A stretch of 64,000 nt of DNA from Streptococcus zalophi (GCF_016481285.1 NZ_JAENBP010000006.1:1-64000); one strand, 5' to 3'; positions 48,423 to 58,572 are shown, counted from the stretch's first letter. Notes: generated from the sequence alone by a model not told the origin. A program made the numbers and translations.

Positions 48423-50318
48423 ATGACACATCATTTTGTAGAAGAATATGACATTATAGTAATAGGAGCAGGACACGCTGGTGTTGAGGCAGCTCTTGCT
48501 ACCAGTAGAATGGGTTGTAAAACCTTATTAGCAACGATAAGTATTGATATGTTAGCGTTTATGCCTTGTAATCCTTCTATTGGTGGTTCTGCCAAAGGGA
48601 TTGTTGTAAGAGAAATTGATGCTCTTGGCGGTGAGATGGCTAAGAATATTGATAAGAGCTATATTCAGATGAAAATGTTAAACACTGGGAAAGGACCGGC
48701 GGTTAGAGCCCTGAGAGCCCAGGCTGACAAAGCTCTTTACTCTAAAAATATGAGACAAACCGTTGAAAAGCAAGAGAATTTAGTTCTTCGCCAAACAGTG
48801 ATTGATGAGATATTGGTAGAAGAAGATAAAGTTGTTGGTGTTAAAACAGCTACTAAACAGGCCTATGCGGCTAAGGCTGTGATTGTCACAACAGGAACAG
48901 CTCTTAGAGGAGAAATTATTATTGGTGACCTTAAATATTCTTCTGGTCCAAATAATAGTCTTGCTTCAGTTAAATTGGCTGACAACTTACGTGAACTCGG
49001 GTTAGAAATTGACCGATTTAAAACAGGGACCCCTCCTAGAGTAAAAGCGAACTCTATTAACTATGATAAGACAGAAATACAACCGGGAGATGACAAACCA
49101 AATCATTTTTCATTTCTTTCTAGGGACGAAGACTATCTTAAAGACCAAATACCTTGTTGGTTAACCTATACTAATGAAGAGAGTCATGAAATTATTAATA
49201 GTAATCTTCATCGTGCACCTCTATTTTCCGGTATGGTTAAAGGTGTTGGACCAAGATATTGTCCATCTATTGAAGATAAAATTGTTCGTTTTTCAGATAA
49301 GGACCGTCATCAACTCTTTCTAGAGCCAGAAGGTAGAGACACTGAAGAAGTTTATGTTCAAGGACTGTCAACTAGTTTACCTGAAGATGTGCAAAAAGAG
49401 TTGCTTCATTCTATTTCAGGACTTGAAAATGCTGAATTAATGAGAACAGGTTATGCGATTGAGTATGATATTGTTTTACCTCATCAATTGCGTGCGACAC
49501 TTGAAACAAAGAAAATTTCAGGCTTATTTACAGCGGGTCAAACAAATGGGACAAGTGGTTATGAAGAAGCAGCAGGACAAGGGATTATCGCAGGAATCAA
49601 TGCTGCTTTGAAAGTGCAAAATAAACCTGAATTTATCTTGAAGCGTAGTGATGGTTATATTGGTGTTATGATTGATGACCTTGTAACGAAAGGAACCGTA
49701 GAACCCTATCGTCTTCTAACCAGTCGCGCAGAATATCGTTTGATTTTGCGCCATGACAATGCTGATATGAGACTGACTGAGCTAGGACGCTCTATTGGAT
49801 TAGTGGATGATGAACGTTATAAAGAATTTTCAAATAAGAAAAATAACATTGACAAAGAGTTGACAAGGCTTGACAGTGTTAAATTAAAACCTGTTTCAGA
49901 AACCAATGAAAAAATTGTTGCTTTAGGATTTAAGCCGTTGACAGATGCCTTGACAGCCAAAGAGTTTATGCGACGTCCTGAAGTTAATTATGACGTTATT
50001 ACCCAATTTATTGGTTCAGGCGATGTTGATCTTGATGACAAGCAGATTGAGTTTATAGAAACTGAAATTAAATACGAAGGCTATATCAAAAAGGCTTTAG
50101 ATCAGGTTGACAAGATGAAACGAATGGAAGAAAAACGAATTCCTAAAAATATGGACTGGGATGTCCTTGATTCCATTGCAACTGAAGCTCGTCAAAAATT
50201 CAAGAAGATTAATCCTGAAACACTTGGACAAGCAAGTAGAATTTCAGGTGTCAATCCTTCTGATATTAGTATTTTAATGGTTTATTTAGAAGGAAAAAAT
50301 AGATCTACAAGGAAATAG
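48423..50318 (+). CDS. mnmG: tRNA uridine-5-carboxymethylaminomethyl modification enzyme MnmG (GidA)
   Basis: With MnmE it adds the (carboxymethyl)aminomethyl group at C5 of U34. The FAD-binding motif is [12 protein letters not shown] (about 13-24). Also seen are the cysteine motif [21 protein letters not shown], a second nucleotide-binding stretch and the C-terminal helical domain that binds MnmE. The length of 631 is typical. GAGAGG precedes the ATG by five bases, directly after the terminator-like leader. It is followed by gdpP with its own promoter. Confidence 0.97.
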   Translation: MTHHFVEEYDIIVIGAGHAGVEAALATSRMGCKTLLATISIDMLAFMPCNPSIGGSAKGIVVREIDALGGEMAKNIDKSYIQMKMLNTGKGPAVRALRAQADKALYSKNMRQTVEKQENLVLRQTVIDEILVEEDKVVGVKTATKQAYAAKAVIVTTGTALRGEIIIGDLKYSSGPNNSLASVKLADNLRELGLEIDRFKTGTPPRVKANSINYDKTEIQPGDDKPNHFSFLSRDEDYLKDQIPCWLTYTNEESHEIINSNLHRAPLFSGMVKGVGPRYCPSIEDKIVRFSDKDRHQLFLEPEGRDTEEVYVQGLSTSLPEDVQKELLHSISGLENAELMRTGYAIEYDIVLPHQLRATLETKKISGLFTAGQTNGTSGYEEAAGQGIIAGINAALKVQNKPEFILKRSDGYIGVMIDDLVTKGTVEPYRLLTSRAEYRLILRHDNADMRLTELGRSIGLVDDERYKEFSNKKNNIDKELTRLDSVKLKPVSETNEKIVALGFKPLTDALTAKEFMRRPEVNYDVITQFIGSGDVDLDDKQIEFIETEIKYEGYIKKALDQVDKMKRMEEKRIPKNMDWDVLDSIATEARQKFKKINPETLGQASRISGVNPSDISILMVYLEGKNRSTRK

Positions 50319-50368
50319 GAATATGCGTGGAATTAACTAGGCTATGTCTATGTTTTAAAGTGTTTTTA

Positions 50369-50377
50369 TGCTATAAT
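50369..50377 (+). promoter_or_regulatory. Extended -10 promoter of gdpP-rplI
   Basis: TGC-TATAAT lies 23 bases before the gdpP ATG; GAGG lies between. Confidence 0.6.
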
Positions 50378-50399
50378 GATGTATTAAGAGGTTTATAAT

Positions 50400-52373
50400 A
50401 TGAAAAGATTTCGATTAACCAATACTCACTTTGTCATTATTGGCTTACTTTTACTAGTTTTAGTTGCTATTTCTATTAGTTTTCTAACATCAAAAGTCAT
50501 GCTTTTTTTGGCACTTTTCTTAATCATGTCATTTGTAGTGGCTATCTTTATCTATCAAAAAACAACCTATGAATTGTCCGAAACAGAGCAGATTGGTCTT
50601 TTAAACAAACAGACAGAAGTTAGTCTTAAAAATTTATTAGACCAAATGCCTGTTGGTGTCGTAAAATTCAATCAATCTAGTTATACTGTTGATTGGTATA
50701 ATCCTTATGCTGAGTTAGTTTTTACTGATGCGTCTGGGAAATTTGATGATAAGATTATCAAAAATGCGATAAAAGAGAAAGAAAATGGCTCAATTGATCA
50801 ATCCATTATGATTGATGAAAAGAGATATTTCTTTAATGTTGACTTAGACGAGGGTGTTTTTTACTTTTTTGACAATGTCTCTTCTGTTTATCATAATAAT
50901 GTTATGCCTTCAACAAGTCCCGTTATTGGAATTATTTCAATTGACAACTATGATGACATAACTGATAGTTTGCAAGATGCTGAGGTTTCTCAAGTTAATA
51001 CTTTCATTGCTAATTTTATTACTGAGTTTGCAGAATCAAGACACATTTTTTATCGTCGTTTTGATATGGACCGTTTCTATTTCTTTACTGATTATAATGT
51101 TTTATCAAAGCTAATAGAGTCTCAATTTGATATTCTTAGAAAATTTAAAGAAGTAGCCAAAGAAAAAGAGCTATCCTTAACCATCAGTATGGGTATTTCT
51201 TATGGCGACCAAAATTATTATGATATTGGGAATGTTGCCCAAAAAAACTTGAACATGGCTCTCGTTAGAGGCGGTGATCAGGTTGTTATTAGAGAAAATG
51301 GTGAACACAAAGAATTCCAATACTTTGGTGGGGGTAGTGTTTCAACTGTTAAGAGAACAAGAACTCGTACAAGGGCCATGATGACAGCCATCTCCGATAA
51401 GATTAAAACAGCAGATTCTGTTTTTGTTGTGGGCCATCGCAACCTTGATATGGATGCCTTAGGAGCTTCAATTGGTATGCAATTTTTTGCAAGTAATATC
51501 ATTGATGATGCTTTTGCTGTCTATGATGATAAAAACATGAATCCTGATATCAAAAGAGCTGTAACAAGTTTACAACAAGATAGCATGCTTCCATTAATTA
51601 CGTTGGAACAAGCCGAAAAACTTGTCACTAAGAATTCCATTTTAATCATGGTAGATCATTCTAAGACCAACTTGACACTCTCAAAAGAGTTATATGATAA
51701 GTTTTCTGAGGTCATTGTTGTCGACCATCATCGTCGAAATGAAGACTTCCCTGAAAATGCTGTTTTATCATTCATTGAAAGTGGTGCCAGCAGTGCTTGT
51801 GAGTTGGTAACAGAACTCATCCAATTTCAAAATGCTCGAAATAAACAATTGAACAAAGTGCAAGCTAGTGTTTTAATGGCTGGTATCATGCAAGATACCA
51901 AAAACTTTTCAAATAGAGTGACCAGTAGAACCTTCGATGTGGCAAGCTATCTTGTCACTTTAGGGAGTGATAGTTTTGAAATTCAAACTATTGCAGCAAC
52001 TGAATTTGAAGAGTATCGACAAATCAATGAATTGATTTTAAAAGGTGACCTCTTTAAGCGTGATATCATCATTTCTTGTGGTGATGAAGATAAATGTTAT
52101 TCGAATGTGATTGCTAGTAAATCTGCTGATACAATGCTTGCCATGGCAGGTATTGAGGCTACTTTTGTGATATTTAAAAATCTTAAAGGTCAGACTGCAA
52201 TTTCAGCGAGAAGTCGTAATAAATTAAACGTTCAAAAAATTATGGAAGAAATGGGTGGGGGAGGACACTTTAATGTTGCTGCTTGCCAAAAACCAGAATA
52301 TTCTATTAAAGAAGTTTACCACATGCTGATTGAAAAAATACAAAAAGAAAGAAGTCGTCAAGAGGAGTACTAA
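50400..52373 (+). CDS. gdpP: Cyclic-di-AMP phosphodiesterase GdpP
   Basis: GdpP hydrolyses cyclic di-AMP and so controls potassium and wall homeostasis. Two transmembrane helices (about 10-52) are followed by a degenerate PAS domain (about 65-150), a degenerate GGDEF domain (about 170-300), and the DHH/DHHA1 phosphodiesterase domain with [11 protein letters not shown] (about 343-353), VVDHHRRN and the [10 protein letters not shown] motif near the end. The length of 657 is normal. rplI starts two bases after the stop, the classical gdpP-rplI-dnaB arrangement. Confidence 0.96.
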   Translation: MKRFRLTNTHFVIIGLLLLVLVAISISFLTSKVMLFLALFLIMSFVVAIFIYQKTTYELSETEQIGLLNKQTEVSLKNLLDQMPVGVVKFNQSSYTVDWYNPYAELVFTDASGKFDDKIIKNAIKEKENGSIDQSIMIDEKRYFFNVDLDEGVFYFFDNVSSVYHNNVMPSTSPVIGIISIDNYDDITDSLQDAEVSQVNTFIANFITEFAESRHIFYRRFDMDRFYFFTDYNVLSKLIESQFDILRKFKEVAKEKELSLTISMGISYGDQNYYDIGNVAQKNLNMALVRGGDQVVIRENGEHKEFQYFGGGSVSTVKRTRTRTRAMMTAISDKIKTADSVFVVGHRNLDMDALGASIGMQFFASNIIDDAFAVYDDKNMNPDIKRAVTSLQQDSMLPLITLEQAEKLVTKNSILIMVDHSKTNLTLSKELYDKFSEVIVVDHHRRNEDFPENAVLSFIESGASSACELVTELIQFQNARNKQLNKVQASVLMAGIMQDTKNFSNRVTSRTFDVASYLVTLGSDSFEIQTIAATEFEEYRQINELILKGDLFKRDIIISCGDEDKCYSNVIASKSADTMLAMAGIEATFVIFKNLKGQTAISARSRNKLNVQKIMEEMGGGGHFNVAACQKPEYSIKEVYHMLIEKIQKERSRQEEY

Positions 52374-52374
52374 A

Positions 52375-52827
52375 ATGAAGGTTATATTTTTAGAAGATGT
52401 CAAAGGTAAAGGGAAAAAAGGCGAAATTAAAGAGGTTCCAACGGGCTATGCCCAAAACTTTTTAATTAAAAAGAACCTAGCAAAAGAAGCAACAGCAAAA
52501 GCTATTAGTGAATTAAAAGGAAAACAAAAATCAGAAGCCAAACACCAAGCAGAAATTCTTGAGGCAGCCCAACAACTTAAAAAAGATCTTGATAAAGAAG
52601 CAACATTAGTTGTCTTCGGTGAACATGTTGGACCAGACGGTAGAACATTTGGTTCTATCACGACTAAAAAAATAGCAGAAGAATTAGAAGCACAGTTTGG
52701 TCTAAAAGTTGACAAGCGTCATATTCAACTAGACCATCCGATTAGAGCTATTGGTCTGATTGAAGTACCAGTGAAACTGCACAAAGAAGTAATGGGTCAA
52801 ATAAAATTACATGTTAAAGAACTGTAA
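52375..52827 (+). CDS. rplI: Ribosomal protein bL9
   Basis: The protein starts [22 protein letters not shown], the diagnostic bL9 N-terminus, followed by the long connecting helix and C-terminal domain. It has 150 residues. The ATG at 52375 lies two bases after the gdpP stop with GAGGAG inside the end of gdpP. bL9 spans the L1 stalk base of the 50S subunit and helps frame maintenance. It is followed by dnaB after 39 bases. Confidence 0.97.
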   Translation: MKVIFLEDVKGKGKKGEIKEVPTGYAQNFLIKKNLAKEATAKAISELKGKQKSEAKHQAEILEAAQQLKKDLDKEATLVVFGEHVGPDGRTFGSITTKKIAEELEAQFGLKVDKRHIQLDHPIRAIGLIEVPVKLHKEVMGQIKLHVKEL

Positions 52828-52866
52828 ATGATATTGACATTATTGTAAACTAGGAGGTACCGTATT

Positions 52867-54231
52867 TTGACAGATGCTCAAGAATTGAGAATTCAGCCAC
52901 AAGATGTAGTTGCCGAACAATCTGTCCTAGGTTCAATATTCCTATCACCGGATAAATTAATTGTTGTCAGTGAATACATTGAACCAGAAGATTTTTACAA
53001 ATATTCTCATCGTATTATTTTCAAAGCGATGATTGCACTCAGTGATAAAAATGATGCTATTGACGCCACAACGGTTAGAAATATTTTGGACAGTCAAGGA
53101 GATTTACAAAATATTGGTGGTATTTCCTACCTAGTTGAACTTGTTAACAGTGTTCCAACGAGTGCCAATGCTGAGTATTATGCTAAAATTGTTTCTGAAA
53201 AATCACTGTTAAGAAATATTATCAATCGATTAACAGATACGGTTAATAAAGCATACGATGGCTCTTTTCCTTCTCAAGATTTGATTGCAAAAGCTGAACA
53301 AGACCTAATTGCTGTTAATGAGCATAATAATCATAATGGTTTTCGGAAAATATCTGATGTCTTAAAGATTAACTATGAAAACTTAGAAAGTCGTTCCCAA
53401 CGCAAAACAGACGTGACGGGTCTTGCGACTGGCTTTACCTATCTTGATAAAATGACAACCGGTCTTCACCCAGATCAATTGATTATTTTAGCTGCTCGTC
53501 CAGGTGTGGGGAAAACAGCTTTTGCCCTAAATATTGCACAAAATATTGGTACCAAGCAGAAAAAAGCAGTTGCCGTATTTTCACTAGAAATGGGTGCTGA
53601 AAGTTTGGTTGACAGAATGCTTGCTTCTGAAGGAATGGTTGATTCCCATAATTTAAGAACAGGTCAGTTATCTGATCAGGAGTGGCAAAGTTTAACCCTT
53701 GCGCAAGGCAATCTTGCAGAAGCACCAATTTATATTGATGACACACCAGGCATTAAAATGTCTGAGATTCGTGCCCGTTCAAGAAAGTTAGCCAAGGAAG
53801 TTGATGACAATCTAGGACTTATCGTCATAGACTATCTACAATTGATTTCTGGTTCCAAATCAGAAAATCGCCAACAAGAAGTTTCTGAAATTTCTCGTCA
53901 GCTTAAGATTTTAGCAAAAGAGTTAAGGGTGCCAGTATTAGCCTTGAGTCAGCTTTCTCGTGGTGTTGAACAACGTCAAGACAAGCGTCCCGTTTTGTCT
54001 GATATTAGAGAATCAGGATCTATTGAACAAGATGCTGATATTGTTGCGTTTTTATATCGTGATGATTATTATAATCGTGATAATAAAGAAGATGAAGACG
54101 ATAAACTTGTTGATAATACTGTTGAAGTTATTCTTGAAAAAAACCGTAGTGGTGCGCGTGGTACAGTTAAATTAATGTTCCAAAAAGAATACAATAAGTT
54201 TTCAAGTATAGCCCAGTTTGATGAAAGATAG
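52867..54231 (+). CDS. dnaB: Replicative DNA helicase DnaB (DnaC in Bacillus nomenclature)
   Basis: A hexameric 5'-3' helicase. The N-terminal DnaB_N domain starts RIQPQDVVAEQSVLGS. The RecA-like domain has Walker A ARPGVGKTAFALN (about 211-223), Walker B LIVIDYLQLI and the arginine-finger region RSGARGTVKLMF. The start codon is TTG at 52867 with AGGAGG nine bases upstream. Length 454. A TTGACATTATTGTAAA near-palindrome lies just upstream (52829-52846). Confidence 0.95.
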   Translation: MTDAQELRIQPQDVVAEQSVLGSIFLSPDKLIVVSEYIEPEDFYKYSHRIIFKAMIALSDKNDAIDATTVRNILDSQGDLQNIGGISYLVELVNSVPTSANAEYYAKIVSEKSLLRNIINRLTDTVNKAYDGSFPSQDLIAKAEQDLIAVNEHNNHNGFRKISDVLKINYENLESRSQRKTDVTGLATGFTYLDKMTTGLHPDQLIILAARPGVGKTAFALNIAQNIGTKQKKAVAVFSLEMGAESLVDRMLASEGMVDSHNLRTGQLSDQEWQSLTLAQGNLAEAPIYIDDTPGIKMSEIRARSRKLAKEVDDNLGLIVIDYLQLISGSKSENRQQEVSEISRQLKILAKELRVPVLALSQLSRGVEQRQDKRPVLSDIRESGSIEQDADIVAFLYRDDYYNRDNKEDEDDKLVDNTVEVILEKNRSGARGTVKLMFQKEYNKFSSIAQFDER

Positions 54232-54242
54232 GAGAAGGCTAA

Positions 54243-54596
54243 ATGAGTGATGCATTTACTGATGTTGCAAAAATGAAAAAAATCAAAGAAGATATTAAGG
54301 CCCATGAAGGGAAAATGGTTGAATTAACCCTAGAAAATGGTCGTAAAAGAGAAAAAAATAAGCAAGGACGTTTAATTGAAGTGTATTCTTCTTTATTTAT
54401 CGTTGAATATAATGATCGCCCTCAAGATGATGGCTCTTTGGAGAACTCTTATGTTGAATCCTACACTTATTCAGATATTTTAACAGAAAAAACACTTATT
54501 CGTTACCTTGATGACGACAATGAAAACACTTCTGATGAGAAAGAAGAAAATAGCGAGCAAGACTCCCAAGAAATGTCGTTAGAAACTCAAGAATAA
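54243..54596 (+). CDS. Veg family protein with acidic tail
   Basis: Residues about 10-92 match the Veg family: a helical start, GKMVELTLENGRKR, GRLIEVYSSLFIVEY and the SYTYSDILTEKTL end. Residues 93-117 form an unusual Glu/Asp/Ser/Gln-rich tail. Veg is a small beta-fold protein of Firmicutes, linked in Bacillus subtilis to biofilm gene control; its biochemical role is unsettled. In streptococci a Veg gene lies between dnaB and rpsD, as here. GGAGAAGG lies before the ATG, 11 bases after dnaB. Confidence 0.85.
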   Translation: MSDAFTDVAKMKKIKEDIKAHEGKMVELTLENGRKREKNKQGRLIEVYSSLFIVEYNDRPQDDGSLENSYVESYTYSDILTEKTLIRYLDDDNENTSDEKEENSEQDSQEMSLETQE

Positions 54597-54619
54597 AGAT
54601 ATTTTCAGCAAGCTTAGGG

Positions 54620-54648
54620 TTTACAACTCTAGGCTTTTATGATATACT
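54620..54648 (+). promoter_or_regulatory. Promoter of rpsD
   Basis: TTTACA (54620-54625), 17-base spacer, TATACT (54643-54648). Transcription would begin near 54655, giving a leader of about 150 bases. Confidence 0.75.
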
Positions 54649-54654
54649 ATCCTT

Positions 54655-54807
54655 TGTGTGAAATAGCAGCAGAAAAATATGAAGCTCGTCAACAGGTGGT
54701 TAGCTAAAAAGTAACCTTTGCTGTTTAGGCGAAAACCATCTGCACGAATCAGGATTTTTCAAGCATCTATTTCCTCATATTTTAAATAAATAGAGGAGGA
54801 CATTTAT
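54655..54807 (+). promoter_or_regulatory. Structured rpsD leader, probable S4 autoregulatory element
   Basis: The leader contains a 9-bp stem CAGGTGGTT/AACCATCTG (54693-54701 with 54734-54742). AAATAG (54661) can pair with CTATTT (54767) and AAAATATGA (54675) with TCATATTTT (54774); these two pairings cross, so they are alternatives or a pseudoknot. The second one lies close to the ribosome site GAGGAGG. Ribosomal protein S4 represses its own synthesis through leader RNA in other bacteria; this element fits that role by position, but the fold was only judged by eye. Confidence 0.55.
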
Positions 54808-55419
54808 ATGTCACGTTATACAGGACCATCTTGGAAACAAGCGCGTCGTTTAGGATTATCACTTACAGGTACAGGTAAAGAGCTTGCTCGCCGTAATTAT
54901 GTACCAGGTCAACATGGACCAAACAACCGTAGCAAATTATCTGAATACGGTTTGCAATTGGCAGAAAAACAAAAACTTCGTTTTACTTATGGCTTAGGTG
55001 AAAGACAATTCCGTACACTCTTTGTGAAAGCAACAAAAATTGCTGACGGAACTTCAGGTTTTAACTTTATGCTTCTTTTAGAACGTCGTTTGGATAATGT
55101 TGTTTACCGTCTTGGTTTAGCAACAACTCGTCGTCAAGCACGTCAATTTGTTAACCATGGTCATATTCTTGTTGATGGTAAACGTGTTGATATTCCAAGT
55201 TACAGCGTAGAAGTTGGACAAGTGATTTCAGTTCGTGAAAAATCACAAAAAGTTCCAGCAATTCTTGAAGCTGTTGAAGCAACTCTTGGACGTCCAGCAT
55301 TTGTATCATTTGATGCAGAAAAATTAGAAGGGTCATTAGCTCGCCTTCCAGAACGCGATGAAATTAACCCAGAAATTAACGAAGCACTTATCGTTGAATA
55401 CTACAACAAACAATTGTAA
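54808..55419 (+). CDS. rpsD: Ribosomal protein uS4
   Basis: uS4 nucleates 30S assembly and in many bacteria represses its own mRNA. The product starts [19 protein letters not shown] and has the S4 RNA-binding domain at about 93-155 ([31 protein letters not shown]). The length of 203 is normal. GAGGAGG precedes the ATG. It is a single-gene unit with a long leader and its own terminator. Confidence 0.98.
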   Translation: MSRYTGPSWKQARRLGLSLTGTGKELARRNYVPGQHGPNNRSKLSEYGLQLAEKQKLRFTYGLGERQFRTLFVKATKIADGTSGFNFMLLLERRLDNVVYRLGLATTRRQARQFVNHGHILVDGKRVDIPSYSVEVGQVISVREKSQKVPAILEAVEATLGRPAFVSFDAEKLEGSLARLPERDEINPEINEALIVEYYNKQL

Positions 55420-55461
55420 TATATTATTACAGGTGATAGGCTTAAAAGCCTTGATACCAAG

Positions 55462-55485
55462 CACTTTAGGAGTTTTCCTAGAGTG
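55462..55485 (+). terminator. Terminator of rpsD
   Basis: CACTTTAGGA-GTTT-TCCTAGAGTG, a 10-bp stem with one G-U pair, followed by eight T. Confidence 0.88.
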
Positions 55486-55524
55486 TTTTTTTTGTTTATT
55501 AAGTAGTTATAAGCATTAATAAAA

Positions 55525-55548
55525 AACGCTAGTCAAGTAACTAACGTT
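55525..55548 (-). terminator. Terminator of the small 66-residue gene
   Basis: On the minus strand AACGTTAGT-TACTTG-ACTAGCGTT is followed by TTTTATT. Confidence 0.75.
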
Positions 55549-55564
55549 TATTCTTAAAACAAGT

Positions 55565-55765
55565 TTATTTTCTACCGTCATTTGTTTTTAACCCACCTTG
55601 AAAATCAGCTTCTATGTTATCTACATAGTCACGGTAATAGTCTTCCAAGTCTTTTTTGAGTTCTTGGTAATCCTCTTCACTGTAGTTTTTGTCTTCAAAA
55701 AAAGCGTTGAAGCGAGGCAATCCTAATTCTTTTCTTAAACGTTGAATGACTTCTTCTTTGGTCAT
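55565..55765 (-). CDS. Small uncharacterised 66-residue protein
   Basis: The product is MTKEEVIQRLRKELGLPRFN followed by an acidic helical stretch (YSEEDYQELKKDLEDYYRDY) and a short polar end. It is soluble and highly charged, and was not recognised as a named family. AAGGAG stands six bases before the ATG and a terminator follows the stop, so it is a convincing single-gene unit, antisense to its neighbours. About 270 bases without a gene separate it from the flavoprotein gene upstream in coordinates 55766-56036; that stretch is AT-rich and shows nothing definite. Confidence 0.75.
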   Translation of the reverse strand: MTKEEVIQRLRKELGLPRFNAFFEDKNYSEEDYQELKKDLEDYYRDYVDNIEADFQGGLKTNDGRK

Positions 55766-56036
55766 ATTAGCTCCTTATCCATCAGTTGTTAATTGCGTTA
55801 TTTTACAATAATATTTTATCATAATTTAGCTTTTTCTGATAGATAACATCAGATAAATAATGACTGATTATATTGAATGGACTCACTAATAAAAATAGCA
55901 GACAAAAGGTTGACAGGTCTGTAAAGATAGCAAATAAAATTTACATCAGATAATTCTTACAAGTTAATTGCTTTTTATTGTGAAAAAATGTACAATATTT
56001 ATGGTTGGAAAATATTAAATTAAAAAGGAGAATCTA

Positions 56037-57524
56037 ATGAAAAAGAAAATTTTTGCTTCCTTAGCTGCTTTGTTAGTCCTTTTCTTATTAGTAGCATGTG
56101 GAAAAACGAGTGAACCAAAAGAAACAACAACAGAAGAAGTTGTTTCTAGTGCGACAGAAAAAACATACACCGATCCTTCAAAATTAGAAGAGAGCTATGA
56201 TGTTATTATTGTCGGTTCTGGTGGTGCGGGGATGTCTGCTGCTATTGCTGCAAAAGATGCTGGTGCCAATGTGGTTATTTTGGAAAAAATGCCATATATC
56301 GGTGGTAACACTGCTAAATCTTCTGCAGGAATGAATGCTTCAGAGACTAAATTCCAAAAAGAACAAGGGATTGAAGATTCCAATGAGAAATTCTTTGAAG
56401 AAACACTTAATGGTGGTAAAGGCACTAACGATGAAGCGCTTCTTCACTATCTGGTAGATAATTCAGCGTCTGCTATTGATTGGCTTGACAGCATGGGTAT
56501 TACACTTGACAACATCACTACAACAGGGGGAATGAGTGTGACTCGTACTCACCGTCCTTCAGATGGTTCTGCTGTTGGTGGTTACTTAGTTGATGGGTTA
56601 TATGATAATATTATGGAACGTGATATTCCTGTCTTTGTCAACGCAGAAGTAACAGATATTATTGAAAAAGATGGACAAGTTGCGGGTGTTACTGTCAAAG
56701 TTAATGGTAAAGAAATGACTATTTCATCTAAAGCTGTCGTGTTAGCAACAGGTGGTTTTGGTGCTAATATGGACATGGTAACGAAGTTTAAACCAGAATT
56801 GAAAGGCTATGTGACAACCAACCAAAAAGGCTCAACAGGAGATGGAATTGCCCTTGCTGAAGATGAAGGAGCACAAACTGTTGATATGGATCAAATTCAA
56901 ATTCACCCAACAGTTGAACAAGAATCATCTTACTTGATAACAGAAGCTGTTCGTGGTGAAGGGGCAATCTTGGTTGATAGCAAAGGAAATCGTTTCATCA
57001 ATGAGTTAGAAACAAGAGACAAGGTTTCAGCAGCCATTAATCAATTAGAGCCAAACCATGCGTTTGTCATCTTTGATGATGCCCTTAAAGGACGTGTTCC
57101 TGCTATTGATAAGTATGATGAAAAAGGCTTAGTAGCTAAATCAGATAGCATAGAAGGATTAGCTAAAGAAATTGGTACAGAGCCAGAAACATTGAAAAAC
57201 ACCTTAGAAAAATGGAATCAAGCGGTGGCAGATGCTTCAGACACTGATTTTGGTCGTACCACTGGAATGGAAAATGACTTAAGCACTGGACCATTTTATG
57301 CGATTAAAATTGCACCAGGAATCCATCACACAATGGGTGGTCTAAAAATCAATACCGAAGCTCAAGTTCTAAATAAAGATGGAAAACCTATCCCAGGTCT
57401 TTACGCGGCTGGCGAAGTTACTGGTGGTATTCATGGGCAAAACCGTATTGGTGGTAACGCGGTTGCAGACATCATCATTTTTGGTCGTCAAGCAGGGCAA
57501 CAATCAGCACAATTTGTCAAATAA
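56037..57524 (+). CDS. Secreted lipoprotein flavoprotein reductase (fumarate-reductase/FrdA-like)
   Basis: An FAD_binding_2 enzyme of the flavocytochrome c/urocanate reductase group. A lipoprotein signal peptide ends in LVAC (Cys21), then a Thr/Glu-rich linker, then the Rossmann motif VIIVGSGGAGMSAAIAA (about 55-71). Catalytic-type segments are present: EAVRGEGAILVDSKGNRFINE, GIHHTMGGLKI and GQNRIGGNAVADII. The 495 residues contain no FMN-binding domain and no haem motif, so electrons must come from a separate donor. The acceptor (fumarate, urocanate or another alpha,beta-unsaturated acid) cannot be decided. It is monocistronic. Confidence 0.87.
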   Translation: MKKKIFASLAALLVLFLLVACGKTSEPKETTTEEVVSSATEKTYTDPSKLEESYDVIIVGSGGAGMSAAIAAKDAGANVVILEKMPYIGGNTAKSSAGMNASETKFQKEQGIEDSNEKFFEETLNGGKGTNDEALLHYLVDNSASAIDWLDSMGITLDNITTTGGMSVTRTHRPSDGSAVGGYLVDGLYDNIMERDIPVFVNAEVTDIIEKDGQVAGVTVKVNGKEMTISSKAVVLATGGFGANMDMVTKFKPELKGYVTTNQKGSTGDGIALAEDEGAQTVDMDQIQIHPTVEQESSYLITEAVRGEGAILVDSKGNRFINELETRDKVSAAINQLEPNHAFVIFDDALKGRVPAIDKYDEKGLVAKSDSIEGLAKEIGTEPETLKNTLEKWNQAVADASDTDFGRTTGMENDLSTGPFYAIKIAPGIHHTMGGLKINTEAQVLNKDGKPIPGLYAAGEVTGGIHGQNRIGGNAVADIIIFGRQAGQQSAQFVK

Positions 57525-57532
57525 TCACATCG

Positions 57533-57558
57533 AGAGTTCTTAGTAATCTAAGAGCTCT
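57533..57558 (+). terminator. Terminator of the flavoprotein gene
   Basis: AGAGTTCTTAG-TAAT-CTAAGAGCTCT (11-bp stem, one G-U pair) followed by TTTTTTT. Confidence 0.85.
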
Positions 57559-57576
57559 TTTTTTCCGCAAAAAATT

Positions 57577-57585
57577 TGCTATAAT
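57577..57585 (+). promoter_or_regulatory. Extended -10 promoter of the double-GNAT gene
   Basis: TTGC-TATAAT (TG one base before the -10) about 75 bases before the ATG at 57662. Confidence 0.55.
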
Positions 57586-57661
57586 AATGACGATAATCCT
57601 CATAAGAAAGCTAGTAGAAAATGGAAATGAAGACCTTTCTAGCTAGAACAAGGAGAAACAG

Positions 57662-58528
57662 ATGAAACAAGTGATTAGAACAGTCTTAAATGACCAAGAA
57701 TTAAAAGACGTCAAAACCCTGATTAAAAAATGCCAAGCCTATGATAAGACTTTTAAGGAACCTTACTTGTCAAATATGTTAAATTTTGACAGCCAATTAC
57801 CGAGCTTCTTTTTAGGATATGAAAAAGAAAAATTAATTGCTTTTCTTGGTGTTTATGCTGATAGTAAAGAGGCAGAGCTTAGTGTTTTGGTGGATCCAGA
57901 TCATAGAAGACAAGGCTATGCAACAGTTTTGTATGATACGTTTAAAAAAGAAACAAAGAACTATCAGTTAGATCCACCTCTTTTTATCACAGAAGACCAA
58001 TTTTTGACTTCAAATCCTGATTTTCTCACCAATTTGCAGTTACACCGACTGGAAGACACAGAAAATTTACTTGGACGAAACAGTGACCCTTTTGATGTAA
58101 CACCAAGGGAAGAATGGCAGGTTAAACAAGCAGCTCTTAGTGATGTTGATGCGATTGTGGCTGTCAAAATGTCTGCTTTTGATGATGAGACTAGAGAGGT
58201 TCACTATCAGTACGTCACAGAAGCAAATGATGATAAAGATAGCCTACTTTATATCCTTTCAGAAGAGAACAAGGTTCTTGCCTCGTGTACGGTGAATATC
58301 AGTTCTGAGGATTACTATCTTTATGGCTTAGCTGTCATAGAAGCCTACCGAGGAAAAGGTATTGGTTCTTACTTGGTTAAGATGATGATTAACGACTTGA
58401 TTCAAAAAGGTGCAAACTCTTTCCAAATTGCTGTAGATGATGATAATGTTGGCGCAAGAAGACTCTATGAAAAACTAGGCTTTACCTATCAAACGCAAAT
58501 TGTTTATTTGAGAGAGAAACGAGACTAA
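57662..58528 (+). CDS. GNAT acetyltransferase with two GNAT-like domains
   Basis: The 288-residue protein has an N-terminal GNAT-like half (acetyl-CoA loop DPDHRRQGYATVLYD at about 79-93) and a C-terminal half with a better preserved loop EAYRGKGIGSYLVKMMI (about 226-242) and the family end NVGARRLYEKLGF. Tandem GNAT proteins of this size resemble mycothiol-synthase-type architecture, but no substrate can be assigned. AAGGAG precedes the ATG. It is flanked by terminators and is monocistronic. Confidence 0.85.
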   Translation: MKQVIRTVLNDQELKDVKTLIKKCQAYDKTFKEPYLSNMLNFDSQLPSFFLGYEKEKLIAFLGVYADSKEAELSVLVDPDHRRQGYATVLYDTFKKETKNYQLDPPLFITEDQFLTSNPDFLTNLQLHRLEDTENLLGRNSDPFDVTPREEWQVKQAALSDVDAIVAVKMSAFDDETREVHYQYVTEANDDKDSLLYILSEENKVLASCTVNISSEDYYLYGLAVIEAYRGKGIGSYLVKMMINDLIQKGANSFQIAVDDDNVGARRLYEKLGFTYQTQIVYLREKRD

Positions 58529-58545
58529 TTAAATGTTACAACTAT

Positions 58546-58572
58546 AAAAGAGCTCATCAAGTGAGCTCTTTT
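58546..58572 (+). terminator. Terminator of the double-GNAT gene
   Basis: AAAAGAGCTCA-TCAAG-TGAGCTCTTTT, an 11-bp stem with flanking A/T runs. Confidence 0.85.
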
